Source: Favolaschia claudopus (Eukaryota > Basidiomycota > Agaricomycetes > Agaricales > Mycenaceae). From it: a stretch of 64,000 bases of DNA. The position numbers and the translations under genes are program-made. The notes under the pieces were generated by a model. That model saw only the letters and a program-made list of their open reading frames with translations. It was not told the DNA's origin and did no database searches. The DNA is taken from NCBI GenBank assembly GCA_037176885.1, contig JAWWNJ010000118.1:372001-436000 (forward strand), written 5' to 3'. Shown piece by piece: positions 20,902 through 29,876 of the stretch (positions are counted from its first letter, which is position 1; every line of letters begins with the position of its first letter).

Positions 20902-22342
20902 TGCTGAAGATTCTTCAGATAAATGGCTGGCGGTCGAGAAACCCACTATTGATGCTAATGAACGTCTACAAATTTGATATTATCTGTATGCAGGAGCCCT
21001 GGGAGAGAGAGGATAGCGACCTTGATTACAGCGGGTACAGCCTTGTCATGCCAGTCTGCGAATCGAGGCATCGGGTCTCCTTCTACTTCCGTGAAGCTTC
21101 AATCCCAGCATCCTCCATCTGCGCACGCCCCGACCTCTCACAGTCACCGGATATCCTTGTGGTCGACCTCTCTTTCAACTCCCGCACCATCTCCCTCATA
21201 AACCTCTACAACGACTGCAAGACGCGCGCCGGGGTCCAGCTGATTGATGATGTACTCGCGCGGCTAGGCCCACAACGGGAAAAGTTAGCATTCATGGACT
21301 CAAACTCACACCACGTTCTGTGGGACTCGCTTACCAACTCCCGGCAGCGGGACGAGGATTTTGATCTCCACGACCTACTCACGTCCCACCCGCTAACATT
21401 GGTTACGCCTCCCGATGTTCCAGCACACATCCCCTCGGGCAACGTCATTGACCTAGGATTTGCCTCGCCGTCCCTGTTATGGCACCTCAGTAATGTTCGG
21501 GTGGAGACGGGCCTCGGTTTAGGTAGCGATCACTGGCCAATCTACTACGAGCTGAACCTGGCGATGCCCAAAATCGACTCACCGCGCTTCAACCACAAGA
21601 AGATGAACATGGACACGTTTCTGGCGCTCCTGAGACAAGAACTGAACCTCCCAATTTCCCCCATCCTCAACCAAGCGGATCTCGACGACGCGCCACCAAC
21701 CTCCTCTGCGACGCCTTGCGTATAGCGCTCGAGGGTTCCACTCCTCGGCGGCGCCCATCCCCCCACTCCAAACGGTGGTGGAGTCAAGATCTTGGCGAGC
21801 TCTTGAAGATGATGCGCCGCAGGGAACGCGAACTCAAGCGCTGTCGTGCGCTGGGGACATATCAAAAGTTCCCGGCAGCACGCAGGAACTTCTATCGGGG
21901 TATGTCAGAGGCGAAAGAGACAGAGTGGCGGTAGTTCATCAAGGGGCTGGAACGCACCAGCGTCTTCGATGTTCTGACCCGTATACGCCACAAGTCCCGT
22001 GTGGTGTTCCCAGCGCTGGTGGATCCCGCGACCGGTGACGCTGCGGTGGACCATGTCTCGCGAGGCCGGATACTGGGTAAGGCGTGGTTTGGGGCGACTG
22101 CAGAGGAGATGGTGGAGGAGGAGGAGGAGGCTGCAGAAATGGAGGGCGTGAAGTATGGTGAGCAAGGCGGCAATAACAACAATAACAACAAAAACAGCAG
22201 AAGCAAGAACATCGACCCATTCAAAAACAATCGCACAAACAACAACGTAGATAGAAAAAACAGTCAAAATAACGAAACCACAAACACAACAAAGAACACA
22301 GAAAGTCTTGTTGCCACAGGCCGGTTCAACGCATCGGTGTGA
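20898..22342 (+). pseudogene. LINE ORF2, endonuclease only; RT deleted
   Basis: From the ATG at 20898 the frame encodes an APE-type endonuclease: KILQINGWRSRNP, IICMQEPW (metal-binding Glu), DSNSHHVLWDS, NVIDLGFAS and GSDHWPIYY (catalytic His). After a stop at 21725, the linker continues in other frames (KRWWSQDLGELLKMMRRRE, then RTSVFDVLTRIRHKSRVVFP). It then runs into an A-rich stretch coding Asn/Lys repeats (22165-22310). Reverse transcriptase and RNase H are absent; the sequence passes directly to the 3' UTR. It is an internally deleted copy that could only move in trans. Confidence 0.8.
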
Positions 22343-22665
22343 ATTTTTTTACTACTCTCTTTTCTCTGTTACTTCCCCTTCCGCCTCGTACACTATACTC
22401 AAAATAATTTTCTCTGAACGCGACTCGCTACAAATACACTCGGCGACCCCCACCCAACCCCTGCGAGACCTACACTACATCTCAAACTGGATCATGCAGA
22501 ACACAATTTACCGTTTTCTTTTCCGCTTCTTATATTACAACGATACCTACTATACTACAAACCGCTCTAGATACCTTACAGACCCCCATCGTACGACTAC
22601 CATAGCCAATCCCGGCCACATGTGGTAAATATTTTGAATTCATCATCATCATCATCATCATCATC
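22343..22665 (+). mobile_element. LINE 3' UTR and (CAT)n tail
   Basis: Pyrimidine-rich 3' sequence ends ggccacatgtggtaaa..ttttgaatt, followed by about eight CAT units (22641-22665). The motif before the tail matches the LINE end at 12.80-12.85 kb, so the tail is family-specific and marks the true 3' end of the 18.3 kb element. Confidence 0.75.
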
Positions 22666-22766
22666 GCCCGGGTTTTCACTGGGGGTCAAGACCCGGGTCA
22701 ACCACAACACTGAACGTGACAGATCCAACGTGACCTACATACGTTCACCCACGACCCAGACCTTGC

Positions 22767-23060
22767 TCAGACCTTCACTTCGCCACTGCACGCAAACTGC
22801 ACGTACCTTGCACGTACCACCTCGCCATCATTCCTGTGGAGAGAGTCAATCGGCATATGGCTGGCGAGTTCGTCTAACTTTGCGAGTCGGGGAAGTGACC
22901 ATTCTTCTGACCAGCTGTCCTTTCCTGCAAACTCCACCCGGTACTCCAGTGAGAGGTGTTCGAGTTGACCGTCATCTCCGGCCGACAACCCGATATCGTG
23001 AGTCATATGACCAGGCAAAGTGCACGCACCGCACATGCAATCGACGTCGACGTCCGAAAT
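22767..23060 (-). other. Possible coding remnant, unrecognised
   Basis: The minus strand carries an open frame containing DDGQLEHLSLEYRV and SLPRLAKLDELASHM, ending in TGA. The Leu spacing faintly resembles fungal F-box/leucine-rich-repeat proteins. The plus strand is also open across 22622-23548 with low-complexity Pro/Arg content, so composition alone could explain both. No intron or start supports a gene. Confidence 0.2.
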
Positions 23061-23638
23061 TCGAAGTCAATCCTAGACCACCTCCGCCTTTACTTTCCCC
23101 TACACCGCCGACGAGATTGTCAAAGCCTCTCTTGGACAACTCGCCTGACAATCCCTTCTGGGTTCCGGCCGCCCGACCACCCAGTTACTGGCGCTGTCGG
23201 CATCCGGACCCTTTGATAATGGAGTGCAGGAAAGCCAAACTCGATGATACCTCCCCCAGACTTCCGCGGCAGCCTCCACCTTTGCTTACCGCTAGTACAC
23301 GGCTCCTGAGAACATCGCCGAAGCCCGACTCACCTGAAAGTTCTCTCTCGATGTCTTACCCTACCGCCCGCGGCCCCATGAAAACGATGCGAGAGGCCGA
23401 CCCTTACATTCGTCTTGTATGCAAATACCATCTTGGTTTTTTTTCTGTTCTTGGTTCTGACGAGCTGCAGTCGGGGGAAACGCATTACGCGACCAAATCC
23501 AGGTTACTATATGACCTCACCCGGACCACTCTCAGCAGGGCACCATGACTTTGAGGCAGACAATGATGGGAGCGTGGATAGGCTTGTGCTTGGCTCCCAG
23601 TCAGCTGGACAATGGAGAGCATCATGATGTGCAGGTCG

Positions 23639-23822
23639 ATTTTTTTGTTTTGTTTTGTTTTGTTTTGTTTTGTTTTGTTTACCTTTTCTTTCTTTTCGTT
23701 TCCGTTTTGCCATGAATAAATCGATTTGTAATGCTACTCCACTCGAACTAAATACTAACAGGAACTCGGATTGCAACACTTCCTTGAAAATGTCACTGTA
23801 ATAATATAATAATAATAATAAA
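23639..23822. repeat. Microsatellites (TTTTG)n and (AAT)n
   Basis: A (TTTTG) array of about seven units lies at 23639-23681 and an AAT-rich array at about 23798-23822. The second could be the tail of a retroposon in plus orientation, but no matching body is recognised upstream. Confidence 0.7.
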
Positions 23823-24026
23823 GTTCCATTTTTATAGTAACTGCACGCCGTTTACGGCGTATGATGCTACTCTAAACATGAGATTTCTACTATTGATTGT
23901 ATCTAGGTGGGAGTGGTTTTCGTGGGTTTAGTGAGAGTAATCCCGGGGGTGAGGGCGAGCAGGAAAATTGAATATACATGAGGGTGGGAAGGCAAGAGGA
24001 GGGAGCAGGGATTGGCATTGGGAGAG

Positions 24027-25370
24027 TTAATCCGCACGGAAGAACGGCCCCGATGCATGGTGCTCGGCTGCGATGCGACGAAGAATCGACTGACGGACGG
24101 GACATGCAGGATCAGTGGATCGGTGCTGCCCGCCGCATCCCCGGAGGGCGCATTTGAGCACGATATGGGAGCATCCAGTGGAGCTGGTACGGCAGGGAGT
24201 CTTATGGGGGCAGTGGCAGTTGGAAGTGGGGTGGTCGGAGGCGCAGGTGCCGCAAACAGCAGAGCGTTTACACTGCGCAGCAATGTGTCCAAACCGGTAG
24301 CAGTTGAAGCATTGGAGGGGCTGCGGGCAGTATTTCTCGGTGCGACGAAGGTGACCATGGAGGGCGAGCTTATTCGTAATGAAATAGTTCGCCACATCCA
24401 AATCGTTGAAGTGAAGAACGAGTGATGAGAATTTCTTGGTCCTACGAACCTGCTCGCTGGAACACCCGGTTATATCCTTTCTCCTGAGGCTTTTTTGATC
24501 AAAACTGGTTCGGCCCGGAACATTGCAAGCGGCCGGCGATAGATTGTCATCACGCCAAGTGTCACGTTCACGTACACTCTCTTGACTTGCACTGTGCGAA
24601 GTATTTGTCATGAAATTCAAAACAATAATGAGGAATTTCAAGATTCCTGATGTTTTGTCATGAACCACATCATGAAATTCAAGATGCCTTTCATGATGCT
24701 CAGAAATCCATTTTTACAATAGTTGTTGAGCATATGAATTCATGACAAAACGTAATGAATTTCATCCAAGACTGTCAAATTTTTGCCAAGTCCACCAGCC
24801 AGGTTGTTGAGTGCCATTATGTACTCAATATTCTACTCACACATCATCTACCCCTCCCGAATGTAAAGAGGGGTCGAAGAAGGTAGCTCAGGAATATCTG
24901 TAACGGGTTCAGTAGTCGGACTCACTCGATGTAGCCGCATATGAGGTGTAACAAGCTACTGCTTAGAAATCCATCTTGGCTGACTCTTATGTATGCACCT
25001 GGCTTCAGTTCGTAGTCACAAGCTGAGGTCACGCGTTCGACTCTGTCTAGTGGTTAGATATTTCTCTCACATTTTTGCTCCTTTTTACCGCCAAAAATCA
25101 TGATGTTATCGTTACGAATCCACAACAAAACGCCATGAATGTTCCCATAACCGTAATGAATTTCACGATGCAGTGTCGTGAATTTCAAGAGTGCATCATG
25201 AATTTCGTGACAATTCCTCGTGAACTTTCTAATGAATCGTCGTGAAAAACATGAGGAATTTCATGATACTTTGACTGCACAGTGTTGTTTCCGCGACCAT
25301 CCTGGCGCGAATGTCTCTATTTGCTGCGCTGCAGCCGCATCCATACCTTCTAAATACCCTTCCTGGAATA
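24027..25370 (-). pseudogene. LINE ORF1 fragment, split by a CACTA-type element
   Basis: On the minus strand RDIRARMVAETS (25285-25340) joins, across the insertion 24590-25284, to QESVRERDTWRDDNLSP. It then runs through KFSSLVLHFNDLDVANYF to the knuckles CFNCYRFGHIAAQC, CGTCASDHPTSNC and CGGQHRSTDPACPVRQ before a stop at 24027. This is a Tad-like LINE ORF1 C-terminus related to, but diverged from, the 18.3 kb copy. The N-terminal region is lost toward 25400, where another LINE lies on the other strand. Confidence 0.75.
24590..25284. mobile_element. Non-autonomous CACTA-type element (695 bp)
   Basis: Ends are CACTGTGC on the left and GCACAGTG on the right, with further inverted similarity (AAGTAT..TCATGAAATTC). 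A 3 bp duplication TTG (24587-24589, 25285-25287) flanks it. Numerous copies of CATGAAATTC/GAATTTCATG in both orientations crowd the outer 200 bp, the subterminal pattern expected of CACTA elements. It carries no transposase. Its ends differ from those of the 5147-11519 element. Confidence 0.75.
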
Positions 25371-25419
25371 CTGGAGCGCTTTCAACCACAGTGATAGCCA
25401 TTGCAACCAAGATCGCTGG

Positions 25420-26187
25420 ATGGCTTTCAATCAGCAACCATCACCATCGCAAACAAAGGACCCCGCCACTCCGGCCAGGTTCACCATTCATGACCTCCAC
25501 CAAGCCATCTATGCCCTCCCCTTGCCCAAGGCCACCGCCAAAACATGTTCAGTCACCGTTGACGCCATTAACAACCTACGAAAGCTCGTAGCGCAGCTCG
25601 TACAACAAAAGACACCATCCTCATCAGAAACCACAAGCCGTCTTGACTCCCTCGTATCCAAATTTGATGCTCTCAACAACACTGTCAAAGAATTAGCCTC
25701 TGTAGCTGCCACCTCCCAATGTTCTGGCCCTGTGGAATGCCTCAATTGCGGTGGAAAGCACCGCGCGGATTCGTATGCCTGCCCGCGTCGGAAAGAGTTG
25801 GCGGTAACTCTGGCGGAGCGCATGAAGGACCTTCACCAGGCTTTAGATAAGTCGTCGGTCCACCCTCTCCCGTACATACAATCCCCTCGTTAATCCTCTC
25901 CGCTCTCTTTTATTCTTCTGTATTCTTCATCCTTGATTCATACCCACCCTATGTCTCCCTCTCCCCCTTCCTGCCTGTTCCATCTCAAATATTTGATACT
26001 GTTACTCCTCAAACTTTCATTCCCTTGCGCGACACTTAACCTTCTTTTCCTCTCTCGTTATAGTCTATATTACCGTTTCCAAACTACCTACTATATGAAA
26101 TCCCCGCCAACCCTTACCGTACTGCTGCATAGCTCTTCCGTAGCCAGGTACAGCATATATTAGAACTTCAAATCAAATCAAATCAAG
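25420..26187 (+). mobile_element. Internally deleted, non-autonomous LINE
   Basis: An ORF (25420-25893, ATG at 25420) fuses an N-terminal helical segment (DLHQAIYALPLPKATAKTC, NLRKLVAQLVQQ, LDSLVSKFDALNNTVKEL) to a terminal zinc-knuckle piece, CLNCGGKHRADSYACPRRKE. It stops cleanly and runs into a pyrimidine-rich 3' UTR. The element ends with a (CAAAT)n-like tail, aaatcaaatcaaatcaa (26166-26185). ORF2 is entirely missing. The intact short ORF and tail suggest a deletion derivative mobilised in trans. The next 90 bp (26188-26280) encode AAHAPQRTYASTLKAS, a further ORF1-like scrap. Confidence 0.65.
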
Positions 26188-26289
26188 CTGCCCATGCACC
26201 TCAACGCACCTATGCCTCCACACTCAAAGCCTCTGCTCCAGCCACGACAGCCCCCTCCGTCTAGTGCTGCCGCAAGGTGGAGGCCCTCG

Positions 26290-26796
26290 GAGGCGAGGTG
26301 ACCTCACCTTGGCTCCATTACTTTTTATGGTAGTCGAGGTGATGGCGCCTCGATACTGTTTTCGGACACATCACTTTGATGTTACGCAAACACGCGTGAC
26401 AGTCTGTGACACTCGCGTCGCGGTTTACTTTTGACTGCTAATTTAACTCTCTCTCGCATTCAGTGTGTTGGGATTCTGGTGAATACTGTGTACCTACTCT
26501 TAAGAAAGACAAATTTACGCGTTATAATGTATTTCTTAAGCTCAAATTTCAATGGATGCATATTTGTTGATTTTGACTTGCGTGTAGAATTGAAGTTCAG
26601 AGGACTTTTCAAATGTTCTGGACTCATCATTAGTCTCGAAAAAGTGTGTTTTATACTGTTGAATTGACAAATGTGCTTCAACCGCCCATTCTATGCAGCT
26701 GGTTCCTGTCAACTCATCTGTGGGTAATTGAACACTGTAAAGCCCATTTGCTCGCAATCCTACCGAAAATGAGGAAGAGTTGGTCAGTCTTTGTCT
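26290..26796. other. No recognisable feature
   Basis: AT-rich spacer between the LINE remnants and the truncated 3' edge of the gypsy element. Short open frames on both strands carry no motif. Confidence 0.4.
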
Positions 26797-27830
26797 CTAC
26801 ATGAAACTTCGGCAGCTGTGGTACAGTGCCGAACACACAAAGTGGTCTGCAATAATGCGTTCTGGCATCCCATAAACGTTCACTACATGGTCTACGAAGA
26901 ACTTCGCGAAACCCTCTTGTGATAGTTGAGTATGGGTCGGGATCATGATCGCGAAGCGAGTGAGCTTGTCCACGATAACCAAGATGGCCGTGAACTCCTC
27001 TGGTCCTGAGGGCGGTAGGCCAGTGATGAGATCGAGGGAGACTGTCGCGAAGGGACGAGGTGGGATATGGGCGGGCCTCAAGCCGCCCATCTTCTTGCGA
27101 TGATCTGCTTTAATTTTCTGGCAGACGTCGCAGGAAGAAGGGAATTCCTCTGCGTCTTTATGCAAGGATGGCCAAAAGAATAGCTCCCTGAGCCTGTTCT
27201 CGAATTTGTGCGGGCCGGCATGCGCACTTTCATGAGCTGATTCATGCAGCCAGCGCATGATCCATCTGACTTTCGAAGCCGGCACGCAGAGGCGGGTCTT
27301 CCAGTCTGCATCGATAAAATACAGTAGCCCGTCCCTGCTCTTTTGGAAATGAGACGGGGTGAGGATCTTGTCGGGGCTAGGAACCTCCTCTACATATCGG
27401 CTTTTGAAGTACGGGTCGTCTAAGTAGCCTTCCCTTAATCCTTCAATGACTTCCGGTGACACCGATATTAGAAGATGAGAGCGCTTGTTCCAGTCCTCCT
27501 CGTCCCTGTCGGGCCTGGCTCCCGCAGGGTAAGTCCAATGATCCCCTTGAGGGAAAGGCAGATCGTCCGGTTCAGCGGCGGTCCCACCGCGCTTCTTCAT
27601 TCCTTCTTTTGCATTCTCCGCTTTCTCTCTCCTCGCGTCTTGGACTTCCAGAGCCTTTTGACGCCTCGTCTGCACCGGCAGAGCGTACTTGTCTATCGCG
27701 TCTTCCCACCACCATATAGCAAACGCCGGCCGGGGCGTATGCTTCCTTGTTCTCCCTCCGTAAGGCCTCCTCCTGTTTCTCCTCATCCTGCTCAATTGAG
27801 TGCGGATCATCAATGACAGGCGATTCATGC
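26797..27830 (-). pseudogene. Ty3/gypsy integrase, truncated
   Basis: Minus-strand frame with the HHCC zinc-binding domain (WLHESAHAGPHKF..FFWPSLHKDAEEF..CDVCQKIK) followed by the integrase core. The first catalytic Asp lies in VSLDLITGLPPSG. Then VDKLTRFAIMIP and FVDHVVNVYGMPERIIAD follow, where the second Asp should sit, but similarity stops within a few residues. The catalytic Glu, the C-terminal domain and the 3' LTR are missing, so the element is truncated at about 26800. Confidence 0.85.
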
Positions 27831-28318
27831 GGCGGCGTACGCGGCAATCTTGATAACGGGTCTACGTTAGAATGCACTCGTCCAGGCCTATGTATTATCT
27901 TAAGGCCTGGATACGCCGCAAAGACCGCCCCCCACGCCGCTAATCGCCGGTTCGCGTTCTCGTAAACGCGCGCCCATTGAAGCACGGCGTGATCCGTAAT
28001 AAGGATTATCTGCTCCCCTTCAATGAAGGGTTGAAATCGAACAAGTGCCTCCTTTGCTCCTAACGCCTCGCGTTCCGTAGCACTATAGTTTCGCTCCGCT
28101 GACTTCAAAGTCCTGCTCCAGTAAGCAATGACACGCTCAACGTGTACGGTTGTGTCGTCCAGCGTAGCCCCCCATTCGTCTTCCTTCTCCACTTCCTCTA
28201 CATCCTTGGTGAGGGTTATAAACAGTTTAGGCACTGGCGCTCCAGCGTCCCAGGCGGCTTTGAGTTTCTCGTAGGCCGTAGTGCCTCTCAGATCTCGAAC
28301 CTGAATTGGTTGGACCTG
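27560..28318 (-). pseudogene. Ty3/gypsy RNase H
   Basis: Read on the minus strand from the end of the RT block: TDASDFALGSSL, a TAG stop, VQPIQVRDLRGTTAYEKLK, then VIAYWSRTLKSAERNYSATE and REALGAKEALVRFQPFIEG, and ILITDHAVLQWA. These are the Asp-Glu-Asp landmarks of gypsy-type RNase H. It continues as the typical NVDPLSRLPR connector to the integrase. One in-frame stop and a frameshift near 27570-27720 disable it. Confidence 0.8.
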
Positions 28319-29029
28319 CTACAGACTGGAACCCAGCGCGAAGTCTGAAGCATCCGTAGATCGGAACGCCGTTTTCTCCTTCGCGTCGTCGTCCATCTCA
28401 ACCTGATTGAAGCCGGCTAGGGCATCAAAGGAGGAGAGTACCTGCGATCCGGATAGCGCTTGGATTATCTCAGACTGGCGAGGAATAGGGAACTCGTCTG
28501 CTATGGTCTGAGCATTAAGTTTCCGGTAATCTACCGCCAGACGAGGCTTTCCGTTTCGAAATACAACGACGCATGGTGCCCCCCAGGGGCTGGTGGAGGG
28601 CTCAATCACGCCCCTCTCAAACCACAAGTCCATCTGCTTGTCTATAACCTCTCTCTTCGCCGGCGAGGCGGAGTACATGGGGATAGACACGGGTTGGGTA
28701 CCAGGTTTAACGGGTACCGGTGCCTTCTCCTTTACGTGCCCCAATCGTCCTCCTACGCCGAACGCAGCTGCATTCCTGCGCAAGACAGCATCTAGCTCTG
28801 GACGAACCTCCTTTGGGATGTCTGGTCCCAGATTCACCATCTCTGCTACGTCCGTCCTTCCTTCCTCGTCCTCAAATTCTCCTGGGAGTGCCGTCGTCTT
28901 TGGGCCCCAGTTCTGATCTTCCTCCAGCTGGTCCGCTGACGGCGACGTATCCGGAGCTACATCGCTGGAGTCCTGCGCTTTCTGCGTTTCTTGGATTACG
29001 CGTGCTAGCGCTTCGGCTGACGCAACCAT
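28319..29029 (-). pseudogene. Ty3/gypsy reverse transcriptase with palm deletion
   Basis: The frame includes the connector and RT start: VPVKPGTQPVSIPMYSASP, WFERGVIEPSTSPWGAPCVV, GKPRLAVDYRKLNAQTIAD and SSFDALAGFNQVEMDDDAKE. Right after KTAFRS the frame jumps to TDASDFALG, the RNase H start. The segment carrying the YxDD catalytic pair is gone through an in-frame deletion, so no reverse transcription is possible. Confidence 0.85.
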
Positions 29030-29860
29030 CTTCTGTAGCTCCTCCTCCGATTGGGAGTATCCGCAAATTCCGCTGGGTCATGCAGTTTTCCTACGATATC
29101 ACCAGCTCGGATGTACCATGGACGGGTTGTAGGGTTGGCGATGGGGAGGTACGGAGCCTCAGAGCGGCTCAACGTGGTAGGTGCTGCCATAACTCCTTCA
29201 TCCTCGTTGGAGATGATTACTTTCTCCACCAGCCACTCCTCTTTCCCTTCGAACGGACCGGATATGGACACGTTGTGCACCGAACCCGCTGCGACTGGGA
29301 CATCCTGCGCGGCGAGTACCGGGGGAGCTTCGACTTTACCCTCTCTCCATTTCCTGGCTCGAGATCTTTGGTAAGTCTTCCTCCAGATTCCAGGAAGAAG
29401 TCGTCGCCCGGAAGCTTTAGCGACGCTGGCCTGCCTAACCTCGAAGCCCAAGTCGACTGAAAGAGCTGAGGACGCGGGGATGACATGCCTCGTCCGTCCT
29501 ACCGTTACGTCGCAGGAGCCGGTAGCCCATCTCTGAACGCTCAGCTCATGCGACGTTTGGAAGTCTTCTCCGAGTAGCAGAGGGACCTTCATGTTGCGTA
29601 CGACGTAGGCCTCCAAGTCAAAGCTGATAATCTCATCCTCTTTCGAGGTCATGTAGAGCGTGGTCTTAATGTAGCCTAGAACTTTGGCTTGCCCCGTCAG
29701 ATGGTATAGCTGCATGCGTATTCCTTCCTTCGGCTTAGGGAGTCCTGGGATAGACGCCCAGAATTCTTCAGACATCAAGGAGATATCAGCTCCCGAGTCC
29801 AGTCTTCCTTTAACCTCCCCGTTTTCCAGCGAGCCTATCTTGACCTTGACATGAAGGGCC
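29005..29860 (-). pseudogene. Ty3/gypsy aspartic protease region
   Basis: Upstream of RT on the minus strand, KVKIGSLENGEVKGRLDSGADISLM holds the catalytic Asp-Ser-Gly triplet (about 29790-29850). The following YVVRNMKVPLLLGEDFQTSH fits the second half of a retropepsin fold. The linker to the RT contains VIPASSALSVDLG and NPTTRPWYIRAGD. A frame change separates it from gag. Confidence 0.75.
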
Positions 29861-29876
29861 CGCGCACCGTAGGAAC

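Noticed and set aside
22622..23548. A 308-codon plus-strand ORF
   Set aside because: It begins in the (CAT)n tail of the LINE (poly-Ser), is Pro/Arg-rich from composition, and has no recognisable motif; the long frame is explained by C-rich sequence.
28720..29460. A 246-codon plus-strand ORF over the gypsy protease/RT
   Set aside because: Antisense shadow of the gypsy polyprotein with no motif of its own.
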